Origin: Anaerolineae bacterium
GTDB lineage: Bacteria > Chloroflexota > Anaerolineae > Anaerolineales > E44-bin32
Direction: 5' to 3'
DNA length: 64,000 nucleotides
Assembly: GCA_011174825.1 (NCBI GenBank)
Contig: DUEZ01000066.1
Location: 1-64,000 of the forward strand
The notes under the pieces: generated by a model
Databases searched by the model: none
What the model saw: only the letters and a program-made list of their open reading frames with translations
Told to the model about the DNA's origin: nothing
Made by a program: the position numbers and the translations under genes
Shown: positions 7,504-16,701 of the stretch, one piece after another
How the letters are laid out: each line of letters opens with the position of its first letter
How positions within the stretch are numbered: position 1 is the first letter of the stretch

Positions 7504-8928
7504 TTAAACCTGTGCGAAGTGCTCATCTTCGATCCCCCGCCAATGAACACCTTCTGGCAGACGTAAGAAAGCCGTGAGCACGGGGTGAACCTGCCGTACG
7601 AGCTCAACCATCAATAGCGCTAATCTTCTGATAGAGAAATGAGCATTCGACTGAGAACGCAGCTCACATAGGTGGAATAACTCCCGTAAGTTAAGCGTCA
7701 TCAGCACTCTTCGGTTGAAGGCATTCGGAACTAAGTATGCAGCCACATACGGATTCCAACCTACCATCTCTTGATACGCATCGGAGGCGACATCCATCGC
7801 CTCTCGAAAGGCACTTTCGAATCCCGCTTCCGTGATCAGCTTTGGTACAGCGTACCCTAGCTCAGCAGTCAGACGTTGAGGGGTCTGTGTCATCATGCGA
7901 TGACGTTTAAGCTCCAGATAGGCACCTTGATCAACCAGTGCCTCAAATGTGTAGGTGGCATGCTCCAACTCCCGGAGAGGTATGTCAAAGCGTTCTAAAC
8001 GCCCAAGAATTGTCTGAGCTAAATCGAGGCGCGCGACTTCGCCCAACGATCTGACATGCGTCAACGCCGAGTCGAAGGAGCAGGTACCTTGAGCATACAA
8101 GGCCGCGGCCATCACGCGCAGTTCGGCTTCCAGATCATAAGAGATCAATCGAAGCGGTTCACTACTTTGATCCAACCCCAATTTTGCCGTAGCGTCTGCT
8201 AAATCCTCCTGAGTAGCCGTTAAATAGGGCACTCGATCAGCATACTTTACCAATGTCGGTACCTCTCGTTGAGCTGATTCCTTCACGGCTTGACCGATCT
8301 CTTGCACCTCCGCCAAAGGATGAGAGAGCATCTTTCGGATAGCATGTTCCAGTGCACGAGCGTTGATCGTCATGCCCACATTCGCTAACGCCGCCGCGGG
8401 GAGTAAAAATCGACATGCGTCCACGTATTTACTTCGAGTTCGGTTCTCCCACGCACTATCGCTCTCACCTTCTCTTCTCGGGAAGCGTTTGCGAACAAGT
8501 TCCCTGACAGGTTCAAGGGATTCATGATAAACCTGGAACAGATGATCACAGCATTTACGGAAAACCAGCTCTTGAGGTTCATCGATAACCTCACGTGGGA
8601 GATGATACCCTCCGAGAGCCCACATTTGATAACGGGTTGATTTCTCAGTGTATGATGCGAGGCGGTTGGATTCGATACACTCCGTAGCTAAGCGAGAAAC
8701 ATTTTCGAGGGCAATATGCAGAACGGCGTGTTCAGCGACAGATGCATGGCCATAACCCACAACCCACTTTTCATGGAACTCGGCCGATTTCTCATCTGAT
8801 AGCTCATCGGCGATCTCTCGAAAAGTAAGCGGTGACCTTGAGGTCTTTGCAAAGGTCACCGCGATCGTCTCAGGGCTGAGTTGCCGCGGACTCAATAAAT
8901 ATATCTGACGCTGAAACTGATCAGACAT
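7504..8928 (-). CDS. ThyX-like (FAD-dependent thymidylate synthase) protein with two tandem domains
   Basis: A 474-residue protein made of two ThyX-like halves; a standard ThyX subunit is about 220-250 residues. ThyX makes dTMP from dUMP with FAD and methylene-tetrahydrofolate. The family signature is RHR-x2-S-x-N-E-x-S-x-R-Y. The first half has SNRLASYTEKSTRY (residues 87-100), which keeps the second Arg, both Ser, the Glu and the final Arg-Tyr but lacks the first Arg-His. The second half has RHRMMTQTPQRL (from residue 342), which keeps RHR but loses the rest. The second half also keeps the NLRELFHLCELRSQ helix and the AHFSIR motif. GGAGAGGG precedes the ATG. The gene overlaps ribF, which makes FAD, by eight bases. 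Thymidylate synthase activity is not proven. Confidence 0.75.
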   Translation of the reverse strand: MSDQFQRQIYLLSPRQLSPETIAVTFAKTSRSPLTFREIADELSDEKSAEFHEKWVVGYGHASVAEHAVLHIALENVSRLATECIESNRLASYTEKSTRYQMWALGGYHLPREVIDEPQELVFRKCCDHLFQVYHESLEPVRELVRKRFPRREGESDSAWENRTRSKYVDACRFLLPAAALANVGMTINARALEHAIRKMLSHPLAEVQEIGQAVKESAQREVPTLVKYADRVPYLTATQEDLADATAKLGLDQSSEPLRLISYDLEAELRVMAAALYAQGTCSFDSALTHVRSLGEVARLDLAQTILGRLERFDIPLRELEHATYTFEALVDQGAYLELKRHRMMTQTPQRLTAELGYAVPKLITEAGFESAFREAMDVASDAYQEMVGWNPYVAAYLVPNAFNRRVLMTLNLRELFHLCELRSQSNAHFSIRRLALLMVELVRQVHPVLTAFLRLPEGVHWRGIEDEHFAQV

Positions 8929-9865
8929 TTTCCCTCTCCATAATTGAGCCTAATATTCGGCGTGCTTGATGGATGTCTTTATTGATTTGTGAGATCAGCG
9001 CCTCAGAATCTGAGAAGCGTTTCTCATCGCGTAATCGTTCGATGAAAATTAATCTGATCTCCTGATGATAGAGATCACCCTGGAAATCAAGCAGGTGTGT
9101 TTCAACCGTCGTGATCTCTTGGCTCTCCTGGAAAGTTGGGCGTACACCGATATTGGTTACGGCTTTCCATCCCCGCCCTGCGATTTCTGCCAGACAGACA
9201 TAAACCCCAGGACTAGGAGAAGCCCTCCCCTCTTGAATTTGCAGGTTGGCCGTTGGAAAACCAAGCCGCTTACCCCTGTCTGAGCCCGTCACGACCACAC
9301 CGCTGATATTAAAATGCCTTCCCAGATATTCTGCTGCTAAGGCGACCTCACCGGCGCGTAAGGCATTCCTGATTCGCGTTGAACTTACCACCTCGTTATC
9401 AACGATCACAGGTGATACCACTTTTAACTCAAACCCTCGTTCGGCACTCACCCGTTTAAGGAAATGTCGATCCCCTTCTCGCTGGTATCCAAAGGCGAAA
9501 TCCTCACCAACCCAGAGACGGTGGAATCCAAGCCGGTCCTGTAATGTATCGAGGAACGAACTCGCACTTACCCGCGCAAGTGTTAAATCAAAGCGCTGGG
9601 TGATTACATAGTCCACGCCCATATGACCCAACAGATCAGCTTTCTCGTCAGGTGAGGTGATATAGAAGATTGGCTTTCGCCTAAGCAGTACAGCAGAGGG
9701 ATGGGGGAAGAAAGTTAGTGCAACGGAAGGGACACCTTCGGTCTTGGCATCAGAGACTAACGCTTTAATGATCTCTTGATGACCACGGTGCACACCATCG
9801 AAGGAGCCAATGGTTAAATTACAATCGTCGAGCTGGATGGAATTGAGATCTTGAACGTGTTGCAT
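8921..9865 (-). CDS. ribF: Bifunctional riboflavin kinase / FAD synthetase
   Basis: A 314-residue cytoplasmic enzyme that phosphorylates riboflavin to FMN and adenylates FMN to FAD. The N-terminal FAD synthetase part shows the nucleotidyltransferase motif GSFDGVHRGH at about residues 21-30, with further family residues at VSSTRIRNALRAGEV. The C-terminal flavokinase part starts around residue 185 with GSDRGKRLGFPTANL and continues to TTVETHLLDF. Length is normal for the family. It follows truB by eight bases and overlaps the ThyX-like gene, so FAD supply and a probable flavoenzyme are co-translated. The ATG at 9865 has only a weak ribosome site, consistent with coupling to truB. Confidence 0.95.
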   Translation of the reverse strand: MQHVQDLNSIQLDDCNLTIGSFDGVHRGHQEIIKALVSDAKTEGVPSVALTFFPHPSAVLLRRKPIFYITSPDEKADLLGHMGVDYVITQRFDLTLARVSASSFLDTLQDRLGFHRLWVGEDFAFGYQREGDRHFLKRVSAERGFELKVVSPVIVDNEVVSSTRIRNALRAGEVALAAEYLGRHFNISGVVVTGSDRGKRLGFPTANLQIQEGRASPSPGVYVCLAEIAGRGWKAVTNIGVRPTFQESQEITTVETHLLDFQGDLYHQEIRLIFIERLRDEKRFSDSEALISQINKDIHQARRILGSIMERENV

Positions 9866-9873
9866 CGCGTTGG

Positions 9874-10755
9874 CTAGCCCAGGAAGACCTTACGGGGATG
9901 CCACTCCTGACCACCCTCAACGGCCTCTAGAATAGCTACCAAATCACCATCCGGTCCGATCGCCCTAGCCATCCCGTCTGAACCCATGCTCGCTGGGATA
10001 CGATGTCCATTCTTGAGAAGGTCCAGGATTTCCCCCCCGACCTCAACGATCGGTAAATCGGGCAATGCATCCGCAGCAGGGCGAAGATACCGCTCCCATT
10101 TTCCAGTAAGGAAACCGACTTCTAATTTAGGTAATGGGATGGCATCTTCTAAAGAGAAGGGACCTGCTCGGGTTCGACGCAGATTTGCCAAATGCGCACC
10201 GGCTGAGATTCGCTCCCCTAGATCATGTGCAAGAGAGCGAATATACGTTCCGGCCGTACACTCGATATCCAGCACCAAATCAGGAGCTTGGTATTTCAAA
10301 ACTTCGAGATGATGGATGGTTACCGTGCGGGGATCAAGGCTGACTTCCTTACCCGACCGTGCTAATTTATATGCTTTTTCGCCCTTTACTTTGATTGCAC
10401 TGTAAGGTGGTGGCACTTGCTCGATCTCGCCCCGAAATTCAGGGAGTACAGCTTGGAGTTCTTCCAAGCTCGGTATTGATTTGCTTCGGCGCACCACCGG
10501 TCCTTCCGAATCGTAGGTCTGGGTTGAAGCACCGAAACTGATCACCGCCTCATAGCGTTTCGAGGAAGTCGAGAGGAACTCGCTCAATCTTGTGGCGGAA
10601 CCGAGGCAAAGAACCAACACGCCAGATGCCCGAGGATCTAATGTGCCGGCGTGTCCAACTTTTTTCACGCCCGTTCCCCTGCGGACAAGTGAAACGATCT
10701 TATGTGATGTGGGACCTACTGGCTTATCAACAATCATTAAACCAAAGGCCTTCAT
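9874..10755 (-). CDS. truB: tRNA pseudouridine(55) synthase
   Basis: A 293-residue enzyme that converts U55 of the tRNA T-loop to pseudouridine. The N-terminus carries GLMIVDKPVGPTSH and the catalytic loop GHAGTLDPRASGVL, whose Asp is the nucleophile. Other TruB markers are PPYSAIKVKGEKAYKLAR and the motif CTAGTYIRSLAHDLGE. A short C-terminal extension with a PUA-like strand pattern ends the protein. The start overlaps the nrnA stop by four bases (ATGA), placing it in the nusA-infB-rbfA operon where truB is commonly found. Confidence 0.96.
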   Translation of the reverse strand: MKAFGLMIVDKPVGPTSHKIVSLVRRGTGVKKVGHAGTLDPRASGVLVLCLGSATRLSEFLSTSSKRYEAVISFGASTQTYDSEGPVVRRSKSIPSLEELQAVLPEFRGEIEQVPPPYSAIKVKGEKAYKLARSGKEVSLDPRTVTIHHLEVLKYQAPDLVLDIECTAGTYIRSLAHDLGERISAGAHLANLRRTRAGPFSLEDAIPLPKLEVGFLTGKWERYLRPAADALPDLPIVEVGGEILDLLKNGHRIPASMGSDGMARAIGPDGDLVAILEAVEGGQEWHPRKVFLG

Positions 10756-11723
10756 CTTCTACTCTCCGTGACCGATTTAAGGATCCCACGTGTAGCTGAA
10801 ATCACCCTCTTCGTCACCTCCTCAAGATCACCAGCGATCATTGCCCCTGCTGCTTGATGGTGGCCACCACCGCCGAACGCTTCCGCTAGTGGGGCAATAT
10901 TCAAGCCGGCTCGAGAACGCCAACTGACTTTAACCGCCCCCTCAGACTGTTCGACGAAGATCACAGTCACTTCAGCCCCATCTATCGTGGATAACAGATT
11001 GATCAGATCGGCGTCGTCCTTTCCCGAATAGCCTACACGCTGACGGTCCTCTAAAGTCAAACTCGTCCAGACCAAACCGTCTTCCTGCTCTAAACGCAAG
11101 AGACCATACCCCCAATAGCGAGCAACGATAATACTTCTTCTATTGAGCGCACGCTCGTAAATCTCAGACAGTGGGGCACCAAGTTCAATCAACCGTGCGA
11201 CAACATTAAGCACTTGGGGTGTCACATTGGTCGTACGAAAGCCAATGGTATCTGTTACCAATCCGGTGAGGAGGTTCGTGGCTACACGGGAGTCGATCTC
11301 GAGACCCAATGGTTCTGCAAGACCGAATAGGATTTCAGCCGTAGCTGATGCATGAGGATCGACAATGTTCACTACCCCAAAATGAGTGTTGGTCGGATGA
11401 TGATCAACGTTGATATCGACACTCCGTGGAAGATCTTCTACCTCGAAACCTGTTCTCTCAACATCGGAACAATCCAGTACGATCAGCAGATTGCAATCCG
11501 TCGGAAAGGTTCGTTGTACGTCATCCGTACCAGGTAGAAAGCGGAAGCGGTTTGGTACCCCATCAGCCAGGATCGAGGCGACCTGTTTCCCGGCATTCTG
11601 CAGACTGAGGGTAAGAGCGATGAGTGACCCGATCGCATCGCCGTCAGGCCTTTCATGAGCGACCACAGCAATGCTCGTCGCTCCTTCGATTAATGTCCGA
11701 AACTCAAGGATCTCGGGTTTCAC
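10752..11723 (-). CDS. nrnA: DHH-family nanoRNase / pAp phosphatase (NrnA type)
   Basis: A 323-residue cytoplasmic phosphoesterase. The DHH domain shows AHERPDGDAIGS near the N-terminus, LIVLDCSDVERTG and the name-giving VDHHPTN, all metal-binding in the family. The DHHA1 domain near the C-terminus has GGGGHHQAAG. Such enzymes degrade 2-5 base RNA fragments and dephosphorylate pAp. Start is GTG at 11723 with GGGGG six bases upstream, overlapping rbfA by 20 bases. Position between rbfA and truB is the usual one in many Gram-positive and Chloroflexota operons. Assignment to NrnA rather than another DHH subgroup rests on length and context. Confidence 0.92.
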   Translation of the reverse strand: MKPEILEFRTLIEGATSIAVVAHERPDGDAIGSLIALTLSLQNAGKQVASILADGVPNRFRFLPGTDDVQRTFPTDCNLLIVLDCSDVERTGFEVEDLPRSVDINVDHHPTNTHFGVVNIVDPHASATAEILFGLAEPLGLEIDSRVATNLLTGLVTDTIGFRTTNVTPQVLNVVARLIELGAPLSEIYERALNRRSIIVARYWGYGLLRLEQEDGLVWTSLTLEDRQRVGYSGKDDADLINLLSTIDGAEVTVIFVEQSEGAVKVSWRSRAGLNIAPLAEAFGGGGHHQAAGAMIAGDLEEVTKRVISATRGILKSVTESRR

Positions 11724-12084
11724 CTGTATCCCCCTCGCCTTCAGAGCTCAACATGTCCAATAACTCATCAATGCGTGCACCACGCTCTTGGGAAAAATCC
11801 CACCGAAATCGTAGCCGAGGGAAGTTGCGGAGATGAATCTGGGAGGCCAATTCACGACGCAAGAAACCTTGCGCTCCATCCAATGCTTGGAGCACCTCAT
11901 CCATTCTCTCCTCACCACCGGTTGCGGTAATGTATACGGTAGCGTATGCGAGTTCGCGATCTACATCAACTGCAGTCACCGTGAGCAAAACAAGGCGAGG
12001 ATCACTAACCTCTCGCTGAAACAGCTGCGATAGTTCCTCTTGAATCCGATCACCGATTCGCCGCGCTCTAGCTTCACTAACCAT
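11704..12084 (-). CDS. rbfA: Ribosome-binding factor A
   Basis: A 126-residue KH-fold protein that binds the 30S subunit and helps mature 16S rRNA, needed especially in the cold. Family features are RRIGDRIQEELSQLF at the N-terminus, VTAVDVDRELAYATVYIT in the middle and RNFPRLRFRWD followed by RIDELLD near the end. Length is typical. It lies 10 bases after infB and overlaps nrnA by 20 bases. Confidence 0.95.
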   Translation of the reverse strand: MVSEARARRIGDRIQEELSQLFQREVSDPRLVLLTVTAVDVDRELAYATVYITATGGEERMDEVLQALDGAQGFLRRELASQIHLRNFPRLRFRWDFSQERGARIDELLDMLSSEGEGDTGETRDP

Positions 12085-12094
12085 CTGGCAAACC

Positions 12095-13885
12095 TCACTC
12101 TACAGCTAAAGTCTCCTCTGTGTAGCACTCGAGGATATCGCCCTCCTCGAAACTGTCAAATCCTTTTAGGCCGACACCACACTCAAACCCCTCGCGGATT
12201 TCGCGCACATCCTCTTGCTCGTGTTTGAGTGAAGCCATCGGTCCCTCGAAAATAATCTCACCTCGACGAACAACGCGGACTTTCGAATTACGTCGCAGTT
12301 CACCTTCAAGAACCAGACAACCTGCGACTATTCCTACTTTTCGGATGCGGAAGGTGGCTCGAACTTCAGCTCGACCCAATTCAACAATTTTGGTCTCTGG
12401 TTCCAACATCCCTTTCAGCGCTTTCTCGATATCTTCCGTGAGACGATATATGATGTCGTACAACCGGATGTCAACTCCTTCAGCATCAGCGGCGCGCCGT
12501 GCTGCTTGATCGGCGACGACGTTAAAGCCGATCACAATTCCATCTGAGGCTGTGGCTAACATCACATCATTTTCGCTTATATTCCCCGTTGCACTGTGCA
12601 GCACGTTAACCTGGATATCTCCAGCGCTTAATTCTTGCAACGATGTGGTGATGGGTTCAAGGGAACCTTGTACATCAGCCTTGATCACCAGGCGTAACTC
12701 TTTCGTCTTACCTGCCTGATAAGCTTCGAAAACTTGATCCAGTGAAAGGATCTTCCGTCCCACCCGTTCTTCCAGCTGCCGAGATTTTCGTTCCTCAATG
12801 ATCGCCCGAGCTTGGCGCTCCGAGTCGGTTATGGTGAACAACTCCCCAGCCATCGGTACCTCCGACAAACCTAATACAGAGACCGGTGTCGAAGGCGACG
12901 CCTCTTCAATCGCGTTCCCCTGGAAATCAAACATCGCCCGTACTCGACCGTATGTTGTGCCCAGGATTACTACATCCCCAACGCGTAGTGTGCCGTTTTG
13001 CACCAGCAGGGTAGCCACGACGCCTTTCGATCGATCCAATTCAGCATCAATGACCGTTCCTAAAACTTGGCCCGTCGGGTTAGCCATGATTTCGGTTGCA
13101 TCTGAGACGAGGACAATCGCCTCAAGCAAATCCTGGATCCCTTCGCGCATCTTAGCGGACACCGGGACGACCATCGTTTCACCATCCCAATCGTCAGGCA
13201 TCAAACCCACATCAGCCAACTCTTGTTTGACTCGATCCGGATTCGCGCTGGTGCGGTCCATCTTGTTCAGGGCTACCAGTATGGGGACACGGGCAGCACG
13301 TGCGTGAGCCAGAGCTTCACGGGTTTGAGGCATAACACCATCATCAGCTGCTACCACGAGTACTGCGATGTCCGCACCTTGAGCACCCCTCGCCCGCATT
13401 GCCGTGAAGGCTTCATGACCCGGGGTATCCAAAAAGGTTATCCGTTGGCCATTATGGACGATCTGATATGCAGCAATATGTTGGGTGATGCCACCCGCCT
13501 CGCCCTCGGCGACATTTGATTCACGGATCACATCTAACAGGGTGGTTTTACCATGGTCCACATGACCAAGCATCGTCACTACGGGCGGGCGACTCATTAA
13601 TGCCTGTGGATCTTCATCCTCGATCAAGCGCCGCCAATAGGGTATAGCTGCCTCTTCATCACCCTCTTCAATCTCAGGAGGCAGAATTGGCTTGGCCTCA
13701 AAACCAAACTCCTCCATCACAATTGCCGCAGTATCAAAGTCAATCTGCTGGTTGATGTTGGCCATCACGCCACTCGCCATCAGGCTTTTAATGACTTCAA
13801 TTGGGCTGACTTCAATTCGCGCCGCCAACTCACGAACAGTTAGACTTTCTGGTATATCAATGATTGTTTGGCCGTTCTCGCTCAT
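12095..13885 (-). CDS. infB: Translation initiation factor IF-2 (short form)
   Basis: A 596-residue GTPase that brings initiator tRNA to the 30S subunit. After a single IF2_N-like segment (residues 1-55, [19 protein letters not shown]) come the GTPase motifs GHVDHGKT (G1, about 108-115), GGITQHI (G2), DTPGHEAF (G3) and NKMD (G4), then domains II to IV ending in [18 protein letters not shown]. It lacks the long repetitive N-terminal region of enterobacterial IF-2. The start at 13885 is chosen over an upstream ATG at 13909 because GGAGGT sits five bases before it. A gap of 124 bases separates it from ylxR. Confidence 0.97.
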   Translation of the reverse strand: MSENGQTIIDIPESLTVRELAARIEVSPIEVIKSLMASGVMANINQQIDFDTAAIVMEEFGFEAKPILPPEIEEGDEEAAIPYWRRLIEDEDPQALMSRPPVVTMLGHVDHGKTTLLDVIRESNVAEGEAGGITQHIAAYQIVHNGQRITFLDTPGHEAFTAMRARGAQGADIAVLVVAADDGVMPQTREALAHARAARVPILVALNKMDRTSANPDRVKQELADVGLMPDDWDGETMVVPVSAKMREGIQDLLEAIVLVSDATEIMANPTGQVLGTVIDAELDRSKGVVATLLVQNGTLRVGDVVILGTTYGRVRAMFDFQGNAIEEASPSTPVSVLGLSEVPMAGELFTITDSERQARAIIEERKSRQLEERVGRKILSLDQVFEAYQAGKTKELRLVIKADVQGSLEPITTSLQELSAGDIQVNVLHSATGNISENDVMLATASDGIVIGFNVVADQAARRAADAEGVDIRLYDIIYRLTEDIEKALKGMLEPETKIVELGRAEVRATFRIRKVGIVAGCLVLEGELRRNSKVRVVRRGEIIFEGPMASLKHEQEDVREIREGFECGVGLKGFDSFEEGDILECYTEETLAVE

Positions 13886-14009
13886 ACCGCACCTCCGGCT
13901 CAAGCACATTGGCCGCGCCGAGCGAGTGGGGCCATTCGGCTAGGGGGAATGCCTGAAAGGATACACTCGCGTTACGGCGCATCCAGCGAACTGGGTCGCC
14001 TTTGCCATG

Positions 14010-14303
14010 CTACTCGTCCGTCAACTCATCCATGAAAGCGGTCAAGGCTTCACTAGCCTCGGCCGTCAATTCAGTCCGCAATGCTCGTGCTAATGCACCT
14101 CGCAGTGCTAATTGCCAGCAAGACCTTTTGTCATGAAGATAAGCTCCACGACCAGGTTCTTTACCGGTCAGGTCAACCTGCACGCCGTCCGAACCGCGGA
14201 CAATTCGGATCAGCGAACGCTTAGGTAGAACCTCTTTACAACCAACACAAGTCCGCTGAGGGACGTGACGGCGTCGTCGCGCTTTCCTAGATGTCACAAT
14301 CAA
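14010..14303 (-). CDS. ylxR: YlxR/DUF448 RNA-binding protein
   Basis: A 97-residue basic protein of the YlxR family, found between nusA and infB in many bacteria and thought to bind RNA or RNase P. The hallmark is RTCVGCKEVLPKRSLIRIV, with the CxxC pair, and PGRGAYLH further on. No ATG is available: the frame can start at TTG 14303 or GTG 14297. GAGAG lies eight bases before the GTG, which is the better choice. It starts 24 bases after the nusA stop. The usual L7Ae-like ylxQ gene is not present between ylxR and infB. Confidence 0.92.
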   Translation of the reverse strand: MIVTSRKARRRRHVPQRTCVGCKEVLPKRSLIRIVRGSDGVQVDLTGKEPGRGAYLHDKRSCWQLALRGALARALRTELTAEASEALTAFMDELTDE

Positions 14304-14326
14304 ATCTCTCGTACCCGAACTTTGAC

Positions 14327-16237
14327 CTAGAAGTCAAGTTCTTCCCAATCCTCTTCCCCGCGCTTTCTACGGCGTTTGACGATCATCTCTCCCGTATCAG
14401 GGTCGTACTCAACCACGCGCGAGACCTTTTTCCGTTTCCTACGTCTTTCCTCATCAAGTGAGAAGATCTCTTCTTCCTCCCCTTCCTCCTCTACAGTGGG
14501 CACGATCGTATCCAGTTCTTCAACAAATGTTTCAAAGATTTCTTCGACCGGCATTAAGACTTCCGGTGCTTCCTCTACCTCGGGTTTTTCTTCCTCTTCA
14601 CCCTCTACTTCTATGGGTTCTTCAATCGATACTTCAAGAGGCTCAGGTTCCACAACCTCCTCAACGATCTCCGGAACCTCCACCACCTCCTCTTCAACTG
14701 CGGGCACTACTTCTTCGACGATGGCTTCAACCTCAGCCTCCGGATATTCGAAGGCGGTCAGTTTCTCGCGCAGCTCTTGTATCGCCTTTGGTCCGATACC
14801 TGGCAGAGAAAGGATCTTATCCTCATCAAGCTCTAGCTGCTCCATCACTTGACCGGCGGTCTTATAATCGGCTTGTGTGAGTAAGTTCAAAACACGCGTA
14901 GAAAGCTCGATATCTACCAAGGCGATGTCATATGCGGTGGTCGGGATGGTGGCCCTAATTGTTTCTAGTACTTCTTGTTTGTGTTGACGTATGGTCTCAC
15001 GCCGGCTCATGACCTCCTGTTGAACGCGATCGACGAAGTCTCTCATCGTCTGATACTCTTCTGGCGTCACGGGACGGTTCTCGGTCTTTTTTACCAATAC
15101 ACTTTCGACTTGAGGCATGACTTCTGCCTCGCGTTCGGCGATATCGGCGAAGGCCGGTTCGGAGGCCAGGAGTGCAAGAGAATCTACGGCTGATTCAGGC
15201 AGGCTTTTGATATCGATACGCCAACCCGTAAGCTTCGCTCCAAGACGGGCGTTTACCCCTGCGCGTCCGATGGCCAAGCTAAGCTGATCTTCCGGTACGA
15301 CCACCATTGCGGTTTTACCATTCGCGAGGTCCTCGTCCAGGTAAACTCCAGCAACGCGAGCTGGGCTAAGGGCCTTGGCAATAAAAGTGGCCGGGTCGGG
15401 ATTCCATTCGATCACATCGATTTTTTCGTCGTTCAAATCTCGTACAACCGATTGGATCCGAACCCCTCGCAATCCAACACATGCACCGACGGGATCGACA
15501 CCCTCACGTAAGGCTGCCACGGCTACTTTGGCACGCTTGCCGGCTTCACGGGCGATCGCCTTAATCTCCACCAAACCCTGATGAATCTCAGGCACTTCCA
15601 TTTCGAGTAGACGTCGCAACATCGCCGGATGCGTGCGAGAAACCACGATGACGGGTCCTCTGGAGGATTTTCGAACCTCGAGAACATAAACACGGATACG
15701 ATCGCGAACCCGAAAACGTTCACCAGGTATCTGTTGATTCCTAGGTAAGATCGCCTCCGCCCTACCTAGTAACCCTACCGTCACAGCTTGAGGCGTAATG
15801 GAGTGTACGGTGCCGTGGACCATGTCACCCTCACGCTCAATAAATTCAGCATATTGTGCCTCTCGCTCAGCTTCCCTCAGACGCTGTAACATCACCTGTT
15901 TTGCGGTCTGTGCTGCAACGCGACCAAAGTTCTTAGGAGTGGACTCAACCATAACCACCCCCCCGAGCTCAGCATCGGGTTCGAACTTGAGCGCCTCTTT
16001 AAGTGTGACCTCCGTCGAAGGGTTTTCCACCTGTTCGACGACCTCCTTTTCGGCATATACACGCACTTGACCCGTCTCAGGATCGATCTTGACTTCTACA
16101 TTCTGAGCGCTAGACGCGTATGTTGAACGACGATATGCAGATATCATCGCCGCCTCAAGAGTTTCCATCACCGTATCTTGTGGGAGGCCAAAGCGTTCGG
16201 TGATCTCATTGAATGCTAAGGCAAATTCACTCTTCAT
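14327..16237 (-). CDS. nusA: Transcription termination/antitermination protein NusA with long acidic tail
   Basis: A 636-residue RNA polymerase-binding factor; family members are usually 350-500. In order: N-terminal domain (1-130), S1 domain around GDMVHGTVHSITPQAV, KH1 around VGACVGLRGVRIQSV, KH2 around QLSLAIGRAGVNARLGAKL, then a helix-hairpin-helix segment (LPGIGPKAIQELREKL, near 485-500). The last 130 residues are unusual: about 95 residues dominated by Glu, Val and Pro, followed by a basic cluster (ERRRRKRKKVSRVV) and a second one (KRRRKRGEED). It is the first gene of the minus-strand operon. The rimP gene, which normally precedes nusA, is absent; the gap to divergent gyrA holds only a repeat. 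Confidence 0.96.
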   Translation of the reverse strand: MKSEFALAFNEITERFGLPQDTVMETLEAAMISAYRRSTYASSAQNVEVKIDPETGQVRVYAEKEVVEQVENPSTEVTLKEALKFEPDAELGGVVMVESTPKNFGRVAAQTAKQVMLQRLREAEREAQYAEFIEREGDMVHGTVHSITPQAVTVGLLGRAEAILPRNQQIPGERFRVRDRIRVYVLEVRKSSRGPVIVVSRTHPAMLRRLLEMEVPEIHQGLVEIKAIAREAGKRAKVAVAALREGVDPVGACVGLRGVRIQSVVRDLNDEKIDVIEWNPDPATFIAKALSPARVAGVYLDEDLANGKTAMVVVPEDQLSLAIGRAGVNARLGAKLTGWRIDIKSLPESAVDSLALLASEPAFADIAEREAEVMPQVESVLVKKTENRPVTPEEYQTMRDFVDRVQQEVMSRRETIRQHKQEVLETIRATIPTTAYDIALVDIELSTRVLNLLTQADYKTAGQVMEQLELDEDKILSLPGIGPKAIQELREKLTAFEYPEAEVEAIVEEVVPAVEEEVVEVPEIVEEVVEPEPLEVSIEEPIEVEGEEEEKPEVEEAPEVLMPVEEIFETFVEELDTIVPTVEEEGEEEEIFSLDEERRRKRKKVSRVVEYDPDTGEMIVKRRRKRGEEDWEELDF

Positions 16238-16496
16238 CTTCCTAGTTCCCCTGTCAGGCGTTAATTTGAGGCTTATACGTAGAAAAAGTGGGGAGAGCCC
16301 ACTTTTCCGGAAAACCTCTCAATCAGAAACCTGCCAACCGTATTCTAGCATAGCGATGTTCACCCTGCAAGGGGCGTAGGTACTCTCTGTTTTTCCATGT
16401 AAGCCTGCAGAAAAAGGACCCCAATTACCGCAATCATTTGCCTTATTACACACTGCCTAACCATAAGTCACGAATCTCGACAAAAATCAGATTGGT

Positions 16497-16620
16497 GAGT
16501 GCGCTGAAAATAAACGCCAGGAGTCGGGAGGACAGATATATGTGGAGGTGTGGGTGCAGCGCAGACCTCCACATATATCTGCCCTCTTCTCGCAGTTGAC
16601 CTTTCTTCAGTGGATTCATC
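16497..16620 (+). repeat. MITE-like element, copy A, in the nusA-gyrA divergent gap
   Basis: A 124-base element with internal inverted repeat (AGATATATGTGGAGGT near 16533 and ACCTCCACATATATCT near 16575) and imperfect ends, CGCTGAAAA on the left and TTCAGTGGATTCAT on the right. Three other copies lie at 37265, 38334 and, in reverse, 53499. The shared outer part includes CGCAGTTGAC. The remaining sequence of the 16238-16701 gap must hold the promoters of both nusA and gyrA, but I could not point to convincing boxes. Confidence 0.75.
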
Positions 16621-16701
16621 AATCGCCCTGCATCAATTGACGCCTGTAATCAGAGCCCTTATCATACCTAAGTCAATCGGGTTTTCCTCACGAGGTGCCA
16701 A

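Noticed and set aside
14376-14852. A Ser-rich plus-strand frame of 158 residues
   Set aside because: It is the antisense of the Glu-rich NusA tail; the Ser run is a codon artefact.
16497-16620. Structured regulatory RNA or riboswitch before gyrA
   Set aside because: The same element occurs at three other unrelated sites, so a mobile repeat explains it better.
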